Assembly: GCA_030446305.1 (NCBI GenBank)
Contig: JASUSA010000001.1
Coordinates: 117,431 to 181,430 of the forward strand
DNA length: 64,000 nucleotides
Origin: Clostridiales bacterium
GTDB lineage: Bacteria > Bacillota > Clostridia > Peptostreptococcales > Acidaminobacteraceae
Direction of reading: 5' to 3'
Shown: in pieces, positions 51,542 to 59,657 of the stretch
How the letters are laid out: every line of letters begins with the position of its first letter
Numbering within the stretch: position 1 is the first letter of the stretch
The notes under the pieces: generated by a model
Told to the model about the DNA's origin: nothing
The model's database searches: none
Seen by the model: the letters and a program-made list of their open reading frames with translations, nothing else
Translations under genes and position numbers: made by a program

Positions 51542-52069
51542 ATGCTCAAATTAACCCTTCTCGCATTGGTCGTTTTTTCACTGTTCGCCGTGCAAACGCA
51601 AAAACTTCGACATGCCGTTATCTACTTAGGCGCCTTTTCCATGAGCATCGCCTTTGTCTATCTGCTTTACGATGCACCGGATGTCGCTTTGGCCGAAGCA
51701 ATCATCGGCAGTTCACTGTCGACTATACTCTATCTCGTCGCACTGCAGAAGTATAAGATCTTTACCATCTACATCTGTGTAAATGATACCGAAATTGAAG
51801 ATGCACATTTCTTTTCCGGTGAAAAAGCACTGGAGCGGCAATTATCAAAATTCTGTGCCAAGGAAGAACTGGAGCCGCAGATTATCTATACGGTAGAAGA
51901 TGTTCACAAACTCTTTGAGCATCCCTATGCCATTATCGTCACATTTGACAAACAGTATATTACGTTGTACGCCCATCCTGAAAATTATAAAATGCAGGCA
52001 ATGGAACAATTTTTATTAGATGAAAAGCCAGTGGGCACCCCATACCGATTCATTCAAATGGAGGATTAG
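51542..52069 (+). CDS. mbhD: MbhD-like subunit (DUF4040, MrpA C-terminal-like) with cytoplasmic extension
   Basis: The first ~75 residues contain helices with YLLYDAPDVALAEAIIGSSLSTILYLVAL, the DUF4040 motif normally found near the C-terminus of MrpA or as separate MbhD. A ~95-residue soluble extension follows (DTEIEDAHFFSGEKALERQLSKF to YRFIQMED), which ordinary MbhD does not need and which I do not recognise. It lies 3 nt after the G subunit. Confidence 0.85.
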   Translation: MLKLTLLALVVFSLFAVQTQKLRHAVIYLGAFSMSIAFVYLLYDAPDVALAEAIIGSSLSTILYLVALQKYKIFTIYICVNDTEIEDAHFFSGEKALERQLSKFCAKEELEPQIIYTVEDVHKLFEHPYAIIVTFDKQYITLYAHPENYKMQAMEQFLLDEKPVGTPYRFIQMED

Positions 52070-52070
52070 C

Positions 52071-52343
52071 ATGACTCGCAGACGTATCATCGCCATCTCA
52101 ATATTTCTGTGCTTTGCCGCCGTCTTTTGGATGACACGGCAAACATCACTTGTCACAGATGCACCAGTTGCCGCTTACTATGTTGAAAACGCGTATCGCG
52201 ACACAGCTTCTGTTAATGTCGTCACGGCGATCTATCTGAATTACCGCTATTACGATACAATTTTTGAGGCGTTCATACTTCTCTTTAGCATTATTGGCGT
52301 CATCTACATGTCCGTACACGAAGGGGGGGAACACGATGAATGA
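52071..52343 (+). CDS. mbhE: MbhE-like subunit (MrpA C-terminal-like)
   Basis: A 90-residue protein with two helices around VNVVTAIYLNYRYYDTIFEAFILLFSIIGV. This matches the MrpA/MbhE segment NVV..I..D.RG.DT..E, although the Asp-Arg-Gly is Asn-Tyr-Arg-Tyr here. ATG 52071 follows GGAGG; the longer frame is rejected. Its end overlaps the MrpB start by 8 nt. Confidence 0.82.
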   Translation: MTRRRIIAISIFLCFAAVFWMTRQTSLVTDAPVAAYYVENAYRDTASVNVVTAIYLNYRYYDTIFEAFILLFSIIGVIYMSVHEGGEHDE

Positions 52344-52722
52344 GCACTCTGACTTAACGGCAACGACACTTGGATTCATCTATCCGCTCTTTATTATCTA
52401 CGGTCTCTATATTATTTTTAACGGCCATATTTCACCCGGCGGCGGCTTTCAAGGCGGTGCCGTTCTATCGGCTATGTTTATCAGCAAATACCTGATTCTA
52501 CCTCTACTGGATACGCCACTGGCAAAAATTCAAAAGGTTGAAAAACTATTGCTGTTGCTTATTGTGGCAACGCCAATTCTCTTTTTGCTGACGCGTTTTA
52601 ACGCTTCACACGCCGTACTGAATACACCCTATCTCATCTTAATGAATACACTTATTGGTTTTAAAGTCGCATGCGGCATGAGTGTAATCTTTTTAAGATT
52701 TGTCTTTTATGAAATGCAGTGA
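52336..52722 (+). CDS. mrpB: Mrp/Mbh antiporter subunit B (MbhF-like)
   Basis: A 128-residue, four-helix protein. The MrpB signature YIIFNGHISPGGGFQGGAVLSA is present. ATG 52336 overlaps the end of the MbhE-like gene and follows GGGGGG. The longer frame from 52264 is rejected. Confidence 0.92.
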   Translation: MNEHSDLTATTLGFIYPLFIIYGLYIIFNGHISPGGGFQGGAVLSAMFISKYLILPLLDTPLAKIQKVEKLLLLLIVATPILFLLTRFNASHAVLNTPYLILMNTLIGFKVACGMSVIFLRFVFYEMQ

Positions 52723-52729
52723 GGTGACC

Positions 52730-53101
52730 ATGCAGAATTTTATCGCGATGACCGACAATCTCATAACAGGGGAAAACGTAAGTCTCGCTCTGTTTTTTAT
52801 TGGCGTTTACGGCATTATTGCACGCCGCAATATCCTAAAGTCCATCATCAGCCTCAGCATTATGCAGGCTTCGATCATCCTGTTTTTTCTCTCTATTCGC
52901 CATACGGATCAAATGGTGCCACCCATTGGCATCGGCCTCACCGGCGAAGTAGCAGACCCGCTCCCGCAAGCACTGATGATTACGGCAATTGTCATCGGCG
53001 TTTCCGTCACAGCGCTGAGCCTTACAATGTTTACGTCACTATACCATAAATACGGCTCAACGAACTGGAAAAAAGTCAAGCAAAAGCGAGGTGATCAATA
53101 A
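52730..53101 (+). CDS. mrpC: Mrp/Mbh antiporter subunit C (MbhG-like, NuoK-related)
   Basis: A 123-residue NuoK-type protein. It has FIGVYGIIARRNILKSIISLSIMQASIILFFLSI and PLPQALMITAIVIGVSVTALSL, the MrpC signatures, including the Glu-poor central helix. ATG 52730 follows GAGGTGA. The stop shares an A with the next start. Confidence 0.92.
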   Translation: MQNFIAMTDNLITGENVSLALFFIGVYGIIARRNILKSIISLSIMQASIILFFLSIRHTDQMVPPIGIGLTGEVADPLPQALMITAIVIGVSVTALSLTMFTSLYHKYGSTNWKKVKQKRGDQ

Positions 53102-54774
53102 TGTACTGGCTGCTCGCTATGATCTTAGCCCCTATTTGTACGGGATTGATTCTTTATGTTTTTAAACTGAAACATCGCATTTGGCTAGCATTAACCCTCC
53201 AGGCAATGCTCATGGGCTGGACCTTGGTACAAGGCATCCATTTCGAACCCATTCAGTTGTCACTTTCTTCTGTGGGCATTCCCTATGGGATGATGCTGAA
53301 TATGGATCGACTGGCGTGGTTGATGCTCGTGCTTAACAATGCGCTCTTTCTGCTCATGACGGTTTTCAATCGCGACAAGCATTATATGGATCCGCTCTTT
53401 ATTTTTCTGTTCCTGGGGTTGCAAGGGCTCATCAACGGCATTTTCTTGTCATATGATTTGTTCAACACCTATATTCTCATTGAAGTTTCAACAGTTGCAG
53501 TTAGTATTCTCATTATGTATAAGCGCGATTCGCGCTCCATGTATGACGGCATGATTTATTTGCTGGTCAATATGTTTGCCATGGTTTTTTTCCTCATGGG
53601 AATCGGGTATCTCTATAAATACTTTGGCGTTTTGGATATCGCTTCACTTAAATCGGCAATTGCATCGGTTGGCGATCGTCAAATACTCTACTTGCCATAC
53701 GCTTTTTTAATAACTGGCGTCTCGCTAAAAGCCGCTATCATGCCACTCTTTAGCTGGCTTCCCAAAGCACATGGCACGCCGAGTGCACCTTCAATCGTAT
53801 CTGCCGTACTATCCGGTATCTATGTTAAAACAGGCGTTTATCTGCTTATACGCATCCACGAAGCCTTTACGCCGCTGGCAATGAACAATGTCTTTATCAT
53901 CATGGGCATCATTACAGCCATCCTCGGCTTTACATTCGCCATTGCACAAAAGGATATCAAACTCATTCTCGCTTACCATACGATTTCACAGGTGGGTCTT
54001 ATTCTTATTGGCATCAGCAGTACCTCTGCAACACAGCAAGCCGGCGGATTGTATCACCTCTTTAACCACGGCATTTTTAAGGCGCTGCTCTTTCTAATTG
54101 CAGGGCTTCTCATTGAGACTTACCATACCCGTAATATCACTCAGATGCATGGACTATGGCAAAAATCCCGTTTCCTCACGGTCATTTTACTCATTGCTGT
54201 GCTGAGTATCACTGGTGCACCATTTTTTAGCGGTGGCTATTCAAAATATTACATTGCCTATGGCAATAGCGGTATTGTCATGCAGCTCATTATGCAGCTT
54301 ATTAACCTTGGCACCATTCTCTCTTTCGTAAAATTTTTCAAACTCATGCCCGCCGTAAAACCCATTGAAACCACCTCAGCAGATACGGCTATTAATGCAT
54401 CTGACAGTACGCATACACGGTATGCCTCAGCAGATGCATCATCTGAAACCGATGCACCGTTGATCCTGTCAGCCGGCAGTAAAGTCGCACTGGTCACGCT
54501 TGCCGCCCTCGCATTTATCTCGGGCATCGCCGGTGACATCGTCATGCCTTGGCTCACCGGTTATGAGAGCCACTTAAATGCATTCAGCCAGCTTCAAAAG
54601 CTGCCAAATTACCTTATACTCGTGGTGATGAGTTTTGGCGCCTATCGCCTTGGCTTTCATGACAGTCTTTTTATTAAAGCCTTTCGTGCAGTTGATCTTG
54701 GCTTTAATGCCATTGCAGCAACCGTTGTCGTCTACTTTATGGGAATGCTGTCACTGCTCTACTTGGTGGTGTAG
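53101..54774 (+). CDS. mrpD: Mrp/Mbh antiporter subunit D (MbhH-like, NuoN/M-related)
   Basis: A 557-residue polytopic antiporter subunit. The membrane Glu is in FNTYILIEVSTVAVSILI and the Lys in SLKAAIMPLFSWLPKAHGTPSAPSIVSAVLSGIYVK. KLILAYHTISQVGLILIG is also present. A Ser/Ala/Thr-rich loop of ~45 residues (around residues 420-465) near the C-terminus is unusual for MrpD. It ends the operon and a large hairpin follows. No hydrogenase genes (MbhI-N) come after it, so this is an antiporter module and not a full Mbh. Confidence 0.93.
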   Translation: MYWLLAMILAPICTGLILYVFKLKHRIWLALTLQAMLMGWTLVQGIHFEPIQLSLSSVGIPYGMMLNMDRLAWLMLVLNNALFLLMTVFNRDKHYMDPLFIFLFLGLQGLINGIFLSYDLFNTYILIEVSTVAVSILIMYKRDSRSMYDGMIYLLVNMFAMVFFLMGIGYLYKYFGVLDIASLKSAIASVGDRQILYLPYAFLITGVSLKAAIMPLFSWLPKAHGTPSAPSIVSAVLSGIYVKTGVYLLIRIHEAFTPLAMNNVFIIMGIITAILGFTFAIAQKDIKLILAYHTISQVGLILIGISSTSATQQAGGLYHLFNHGIFKALLFLIAGLLIETYHTRNITQMHGLWQKSRFLTVILLIAVLSITGAPFFSGGYSKYYIAYGNSGIVMQLIMQLINLGTILSFVKFFKLMPAVKPIETTSADTAINASDSTHTRYASADASSETDAPLILSAGSKVALVTLAALAFISGIAGDIVMPWLTGYESHLNAFSQLQKLPNYLILVVMSFGAYRLGFHDSLFIKAFRAVDLGFNAIAATVVVYFMGMLSLLYLVV

Positions 54775-54787
54775 TTTCACATTTGAG

Positions 54788-54853
54788 GAAAACACTAAAA
54801 AAAGCTTTGGACCATTTCATCATCATAATGGTCTAAAGCTTTTTAGTGTTTTC
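54788..54853. terminator. Very long hairpin between mrpD and the DegV gene
   Basis: GAAAACACTA...AGCTTTGGACCATT pairs with AATGGTC...TAGTGTTTTC over about 27 bp, with one 2-nt bulge and one G-U pair around a 10-nt loop. It serves both convergent operons. Confidence 0.85.
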
Positions 54854-54913
54854 AAGTGTAACAGCCCGCAATGAGCAACAACAATGCAGATAAACCCTTA
54901 ACCGCAGGCCGCA

Positions 54914-55753
54914 CTATTTAAAATACGCGATCCCAACGACACCTTCCCCAGTGTGCGTTCCAATGACGGCACCGACTTCAACATCGTAGATACGTTCAAT
55001 TTTAAATCGCATTAAAAGCGCTTGTTTTAATGTCTCTGCCAATTCTGGCGCGTCGGCATTCGCAATGGCAATGTCTTCAATTTCACGCATTGGATAATCA
55101 TTTTCCAGTTGATCAATCATCCATGCAATACCCTTTCGACTTCCCCTCGCTTTATGTGCAACGTTTACCACACCATCGCGAACTTCGATAATTGGTTTGA
55201 TGTTCAACATTTTACCAAGCGCCGTAGCCCCTGCGGAAAGTCTGCCGCCTTTTCTCAGATTGTCAAGGGTATCGAGCATGCCATACAACTGGGCACTTGC
55301 GACGAGTTCATCTTTTTTTGCCATAATGGCAGCAGCGTCAAGCCCCTCCTGTATCATATCGTAAAGGCGCATCACCATAAGACCAAGCGAAAAACTGGCA
55401 GTCCTGCTGTCAATGAGATAAATGAGATCTGAATTCAGCATTTCTTTTGCAACGACTGCTGAATTGTACGTACCACTTAATTCTGATGAGAGAAAGACCC
55501 CAATAATCTGATTCCCTTTTTGCAGTTCTTCAGAAAAGAGTTCGTAAAATTCATTTGGATTAACCTGTGAAGTCGTCGGAAGCGTTTCGGATGAACGCAT
55601 TTTTTCATAAAATGCGGCATTGGTTAAATCTACCTTGTCAATGTACTCACCATCTTTGAACAGCACCTTTAGCGGTGCGAAAAGAATATCTCTCTCTGCC
55701 AGAAAAGCTGGTGAGAGATCACATGTACTATCCGTTATCAGTGTTATGCCCAT
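54914..55753 (-). CDS. DegV/FakB-family fatty-acid-binding protein
   Basis: A 279-residue DegV protein. The N-terminal ITDSTCDLSPAFL, the central TLPTTSQVNPNEF and VFLSSELSGTYNSA, and the C-terminal VGAVIGTHTGEGVVGIAY are standard. DegV/FakB proteins carry a bound fatty acid and present it to the FakA kinase in Firmicutes. ATG 55753 follows GAGGAGA; the longer frame to 55879 would overlap the regulator gene. It lies 85 nt downstream of a FabT-like regulator on the same strand, so the two likely share the FabT-boxed promoter. Confidence 0.92.
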   Translation of the reverse strand: MGITLITDSTCDLSPAFLAERDILFAPLKVLFKDGEYIDKVDLTNAAFYEKMRSSETLPTTSQVNPNEFYELFSEELQKGNQIIGVFLSSELSGTYNSAVVAKEMLNSDLIYLIDSRTASFSLGLMVMRLYDMIQEGLDAAAIMAKKDELVASAQLYGMLDTLDNLRKGGRLSAGATALGKMLNIKPIIEVRDGVVNVAHKARGSRKGIAWMIDQLENDYPMREIEDIAIANADAPELAETLKQALLMRFKIERIYDVEVGAVIGTHTGEGVVGIAYFK

Positions 55754-55838
55754 ATTATCTCCTCTTATTGTGTACACAACCACAAAACATTTTATCATGT
55801 AAAGTATCTTTTGAATAGCCGTTGCCAATTGACAGTCA

Positions 55839-56303
55839 CTATTGCTGCGCTTGTATACCCTCACCATATTTTTCTTCAAAATACAGCGTAATTTTTGAAA
55901 GCGCTTCCACTAAGACACCCGTTTCATCATCGCTTAACGTCCGTATGACGAATTCAATCATATCATCGTGAAATGCTTCATGATGGCGGTAGGCTGCTTC
56001 ACCGGAATCGGTTAATCCGAGTTTAACGACTCTTCGGTCATTTTCATCGCGGACACGCTGTACATAGCCTTTACGAACGAGATTGTTCACGGCGATAGTC
56101 AGGGTTCCAACCGTAACGCCGAGCCGATTGGCAATGCGCGTCATATTTGGTGCCTGCGCTTGCCCCACGGCTTCGATCACGTGCAGTTCACTAATGGTAA
56201 GATTCTTAAAATCTCCTTTTTTTAACGCCTTTTCTTCAATATTTAAAATATTATTAAATAGTACGACTAAGAGATTGTTTAAAATATCGCGTTTGGCTTC
56301 CAT
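55839..56303 (-). CDS. FabT-like MarR-family regulator
   Basis: A 154-residue MarR-type winged-helix protein. The recognition region is NMTRIANRLGVTVGTLTIAVNNLVRKGYVQRVRDENDRRVVKLGLT. The N-terminal helix and KNLTISELHVIEAVG resemble FabT, the fatty-acid synthesis repressor of streptococci and relatives. The FabT assignment rests mainly on the palindrome at its own promoter. ATG 56303 follows AGGAG; the longer frame to 56360 would run across that operator and is rejected. A DegV protein is encoded next. Confidence 0.85.
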   Translation of the reverse strand: MEAKRDILNNLLVVLFNNILNIEEKALKKGDFKNLTISELHVIEAVGQAQAPNMTRIANRLGVTVGTLTIAVNNLVRKGYVQRVRDENDRRVVKLGLTDSGEAAYRHHEAFHDDMIEFVIRTLSDDETGVLVEALSKITLYFEEKYGEGIQAQQ

Positions 56304-56344
56304 TTGTATACTCCTATTCGTTTTGTCATACACATAAACATCCG

Positions 56345-56365
56345 ATACTTTGATTATCAAAGTAT
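56345..56365. promoter_or_regulatory. FabT-type operator, 21-bp perfect palindrome
   Basis: Arms ATACTTTGAT and ATCAAAGTAT flank a single T. The core TTTGATTATCAAA equals the published FabT box of streptococci. It covers about +1 to +21 of the predicted transcript of the MarR gene, so it should repress it. Confidence 0.8.
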
Positions 56366-56371
56366 TTTTTT

Positions 56372-56400
56372 ATTATAGCCAACGAGATTTTTACTGTCAA
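56372..56400 (-). promoter_or_regulatory. Promoter of the FabT-like gene
   Basis: On the minus strand TTGACA and TATAAT are separated by 17 bp, a full consensus match in both boxes. Confidence 0.88.
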
Positions 56401-56442
56401 GTCCCCCCTCCTTGCATAAATTTATTAATTTTTTGAAATCTA

Positions 56443-56470
56443 TTGACAAATATCCTCAGCATGTTATCAT
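56443..56470 (+). promoter_or_regulatory. Promoter of the histidine operon
   Basis: TTGACA and TATCAT are separated by 16 bp, with a TGT extension before the -10. The predicted start is near 56477, giving a leader of about 290 nt before hisZ. Confidence 0.75.
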
Positions 56471-56499
56471 ATCTTTATTAAGTTTTAGAGGTGTTACAA

Positions 56500-56574
56500 A
56501 TGTATATCTATTCATTTACAATAACACAACTGCATCATCATCATAGATCGGGTTTTATCTTCAATAACGCATAG
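56500..56574 (+). CDS. hisL: Histidine operon leader peptide (24 aa, four consecutive His)
   Basis: A short frame with ATG 56500, preceded by GAGGTG, ends at TAG 56572-56574. Residues 12-15 are HHHH, coded by CAT-CAT-CAT-CAT. The terminator ahead of hisZ and the rearrangeable pairing around the His codons make this a classical leader for ribosome-mediated attenuation: low charged tRNA-His stalls the ribosome and allows read-through. The peptide itself needs no function. It resembles the enterobacterial hisL in principle but not in sequence. Confidence 0.85.
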   Translation: MYIYSFTITQLHHHHRSGFIFNNA

Positions 56575-56693
56575 TCATTGCAGCATTGTAGATATAAACC
56601 CTATTTGAGTTTCCTAAATAAGGGCGCGTATCTATGATGAGTCAATAGTGAATACACTGAGTCATTTAGGTCCGTCCTAAATGACTCTTTTTT
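56530..56693 (+). promoter_or_regulatory. Histidine operon attenuator (alternative pairings plus terminator)
   Basis: The terminator is GAGTCATTTAGG-TCCGT-CCTAAATGACTC (56659-56687) plus six Ts. A competing element CCTAAAT at 56613-56619 can pair with ATTTAGG at 56664-56670 and break the terminator. CATCATAGAT over the last two His codons (56539-56548) can pair with ATCTATGATG at 56630-56639. An inner GGGTTTTATC/GATATAAACCC pair also exists. There is no T-box sequence (AGGGTGGAACCGCG). Confidence 0.8.
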
Positions 56694-56764
56694 ATTGCTT
56701 CTTAAAAATCACCGGCTCACACACGAAAGGCCGAATACCAATCACATTCAGAAAGGAATTGGTT

Positions 56765-57991
56765 ATGAAACAGCGAAAAACAGGTTCACTGGTTGACAAC
56801 AAAAAAAGATATGCCCTCATACAGGAATTAACACAGCTTTACAAGGCACACGGGTACGTTCAAATTTCCATTCCCATTTACGAACCGGAAAGTGACGTGA
56901 AAAATGGCAATTCCAAAAAATCAGTTCGGTTTGTCGACCCGACCAAAGGCATTTTAACCCTGCAAAACGATCCGACAACAGCTATGATGAAAATGCTTCA
57001 GCAGGAAAAACTAAATGACGTCAATAAATTCTGCTATTATGCCAACACATTTGGCTATCAGGCCAATACACTTCAGGAAATGACGCAGATCGGTCTTGAA
57101 TACTACGGCATCTCAGAAGCCGCTTCCGATGCAGAAATCGTCGTGCTCGCCATTAAATCACTGCTTCGCATCAACAAAGAAGCCTTGGTCGAAGTCAGTG
57201 AACTCAGACTGTATAAGGCCGTTGAAGCGATTATCAATCAAATGGCGCCCGATCCGGAGCGCGTTCGCTTCTTGCTTTCAACGAAAAACATTCCCGGCAT
57301 TCGCCGTGAAATGCTTCCCGAAGCATTGGAAGCTCTGTTAATCGAATACCTCGGTTGTACGGGCTCACCAAAAGAAGTCATTGAGCGCGCCAAACGCTTC
57401 ATTGAAAATCCGCTCTTTAAAAAGAAGAATACTTTAACACAAGCCATTCACTATTTGGAAGAAATCGTTGAAATTGTTGAAGCCTACGAACTCTCTTCCT
57501 ATTTTTCACTGGATTTAACCATCTTCGGCGAATACAAATACTATAACGGGATCTTCTTTAAGGGCTATCTTAAAAACTGTCCTACAGAAATATGCTCAGG
57601 CGGCCGCTATGATCTGCTGTCGGCTGAATACGGCAAACCCATCCCGGCATGCGGCTTTGCCATTAAAATAGACAAAATACTCTCGACGATGGCGGTAAAG
57701 CCAATGTATCGACCAAATGCGATCATGATTTGTGAACACAAAATAAGCGAAAGCGGCATTCAAATAGCCGAGCTTTACCGTTCAAAGGGCTTTATCGTCG
57801 ATATACGCTCCTATCAGTCTGAAAAGGCCGCCATTGATTTGGCACTCGCCCAATCCGTTGAAAACATCGTTCTCTTAAGCGATAAAACTGCCAAAGTCAT
57901 TAACCTGCGCAAAGATGAAATTGTCAAATATCCCATTGGCGAATTTAAAGGCAAGGTATCCGTCACATTTAAAAATGAAAGCATCCATTAG
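56765..57991 (+). CDS. hisZ: ATP phosphoribosyltransferase regulatory subunit
   Basis: A class II aminoacyl-tRNA synthetase-like protein of 408 residues that joins short HisG to give an active, histidine-sensitive enzyme for the first step of histidine synthesis. The fold is seen in VQISIPIYEPESD, GILTLQNDPTTAMMKM and EICSGGRYDLLSAEYGKPIPACGFAIKID, without the full histidyl-tRNA synthetase motifs or its anticodon domain signature. ATG 56765 follows AAAGGA. It is the first gene after the attenuator and its presence matches the short HisG next door. Confidence 0.93.
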   Translation: MKQRKTGSLVDNKKRYALIQELTQLYKAHGYVQISIPIYEPESDVKNGNSKKSVRFVDPTKGILTLQNDPTTAMMKMLQQEKLNDVNKFCYYANTFGYQANTLQEMTQIGLEYYGISEAASDAEIVVLAIKSLLRINKEALVEVSELRLYKAVEAIINQMAPDPERVRFLLSTKNIPGIRREMLPEALEALLIEYLGCTGSPKEVIERAKRFIENPLFKKKNTLTQAIHYLEEIVEIVEAYELSSYFSLDLTIFGEYKYYNGIFFKGYLKNCPTEICSGGRYDLLSAEYGKPIPACGFAIKIDKILSTMAVKPMYRPNAIMICEHKISESGIQIAELYRSKGFIVDIRSYQSEKAAIDLALAQSVENIVLLSDKTAKVINLRKDEIVKYPIGEFKGKVSVTFKNESIH

Positions 57992-58005
57992 AGAGGAAGG
58001 TTCTT

Positions 58006-58638
58006 ATGAATACAGCCAACACTAATCCGGTTACCCTCGCATTGGCCAAAGGCCGCATTTCCGAAGAATTCTTTGCAAAGTACTCTTCAAAGGTCAAAGC
58101 AGTCAATATCGAATCGCGAAAGCTCATTTATCAAATTGACCATATTAAAGTTATCCTCGTCAAACCTGTGGATGTGCCGACGTATGTAGCCGCGGGCGTT
58201 GCAGATCTTGGAATCGTCGGCCGCGATGTCATCCTCGAATCCGGCAAATCCTTTTATGAACTCAATGAACTGGATTTTTCCAAATGTCGCATGTCCATTG
58301 CTGGGTTTGATGAAAATATCAATCTCAAAGGCAGCATTACCATCGCGACCAAGTATCCAAACATCTGTCACATGTTCTTTCCAAATGCCCGAACCATATA
58401 TCTCAACGGCTCAGTGGAACTGGCACCGATTATGGAACTGTCCGATGTCATCTTCGACATTGTCGAAACAGGTGCCACCCTTAAAGAAAACGGACTTGTC
58501 GTCATTAAGGACGTGATTGACATCAACCCTGTACTCATCGCCAATAAGGCGTCTTATAAATTTAACCGCGTCACCATCAATGAAATATCCGCGCTATTTA
58601 ATCCAGAAGAAATCGAGGTGCTTCCATGTACAAAGTAG
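58006..58638 (+). CDS. hisG: ATP phosphoribosyltransferase, short form
   Basis: The catalytic subunit joins ATP and PRPP to give phosphoribosyl-ATP. At 210 residues it lacks the C-terminal regulatory domain of long HisG and so depends on HisZ. Features are TLALAKGRISEEF, VPTYVAAGVADLGIVGRDVI and the PRPP loop region DIVETGATLKENGL. It lies 14 nt after hisZ and overlaps hisC by 13 nt. Confidence 0.96.
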   Translation: MNTANTNPVTLALAKGRISEEFFAKYSSKVKAVNIESRKLIYQIDHIKVILVKPVDVPTYVAAGVADLGIVGRDVILESGKSFYELNELDFSKCRMSIAGFDENINLKGSITIATKYPNICHMFFPNARTIYLNGSVELAPIMELSDVIFDIVETGATLKENGLVVIKDVIDINPVLIANKASYKFNRVTINEISALFNPEEIEVLPCTK

Positions 58639-59657
58639 AAGAAGTCGAGTCGCGAATCAGACTCAACGCAAATGAAATCAACATCCCCCTCAGCGATGCG
58701 ATGATTGATGATATTCTTTCAGAAATGAATCTCGCCGGTTTTAACCGTTATCCAGAAAGTGATTCACAATCGCTCATCAAAGCATATGCCGACTACATGG
58801 GAATCGATGAAGACGAAGTCATTGCCGGCAATGGTTCTGACGAAATTTTAGACATTCTCTTTAAAGCATTTACCAGCTATGGCGACAAGGTCATGTCCAT
58901 TGCACCGAGCTTTGTCATGTATGAACTCGTGTCACAAGTTTACCGATGTGCCTTTGTGCCTTATCAGCTCAAGGATTACAACGGCTTTGATACTGATGAT
59001 TTTATAGAGGTACTTCAAAAGGAAAAACCGCGCATGGTCTTTATCTGCAATCCCAATAATCCAACCGGCTTGCTCATTCCAAAAGCTGATCTCATCAAAA
59101 TAGTAGAATCCACAGATGCTATGATTATTTTAGACGAAGCCTATGGTGAATTCATCAGTGATGCCTTTAGGGATTACAGCATGATTGATGAACGCCGCAA
59201 TTACCGTAATCTCATTGTTTTGAAAACACTTTCAAAGGCTTATGGCCTCGCAGGACTCCGCGTTGGGTTCGGTATTGCAGGCAAAGAACAAGTCGCTGCG
59301 ATGGCGGAAAAAAAATATCCTTACAATGTCAGTCTCTTTTCACAACAATTTGCCCTCGGTCTTATCAATCGCGCTAGTTTGCCTTTTTTCAAAGAGCGTA
59401 TTCAAACAACCATTGAGAATCGCCGCTACTTTGTTGAAGCGCTGAAAGCATTTGAAACCATTACGGTCTTTCCATCCGCTGCAAATTTTGTTTGGCTCTA
59501 TGCACCTACAGTGGATTTAAAAGCACTCAGTGATGCCGCCGGTATTTTGATCCGCGTCTTTACCACCGACCAGCTCAAAGGTTATTGCCGCATTTCCATT
59601 GGCACCAAAGATGAAATGGACGCCATGCTAGACGCCATTAAGGAGGGCATATCATGA
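58626..59657 (+). CDS. hisC: Histidinol-phosphate aminotransferase
   Basis: A fold-type I PLP aminotransferase of 343 residues. It has the substrate-end IRLNANEINIPLSD, GNGSDEILD, NPNNPTGLLIP, DEAYGEF, and the PLP lysine in VLKTLSKAYGLAGLRVGF. It converts imidazole acetol phosphate to histidinol phosphate. The start overlaps the hisG end, and its stop overlaps the hisB start by 4 nt. Confidence 0.95.
   Translation: MYKVEEVESRIRLNANEINIPLSDAMIDDILSEMNLAGFNRYPESDSQSLIKAYADYMGIDEDEVIAGNGSDEILDILFKAFTSYGDKVMSIAPSFVMYELVSQVYRCAFVPYQLKDYNGFDTDDFIEVLQKEKPRMVFICNPNNPTGLLIPKADLIKIVESTDAMIILDEAYGEFISDAFRDYSMIDERRNYRNLIVLKTLSKAYGLAGLRVGFGIAGKEQVAAMAEKKYPYNVSLFSQQFALGLINRASLPFFKERIQTTIENRRYFVEALKAFETITVFPSAANFVWLYAPTVDLKALSDAAGILIRVFTTDQLKGYCRISIGTKDEMDAMLDAIKEGIS

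Noticed and set aside
50513..54774. Membrane-bound hydrogenase (Mbh) operon
   Set aside because: The order matches mbhA-H but the hydrogenase and Fe-S subunits (mbhI-N) are missing; a terminator follows directly.
56477..56765. T-box riboswitch for the histidine operon
   Set aside because: The conserved T-box sequence before the terminator is absent, while a leader peptide with four His codons explains the structure better.
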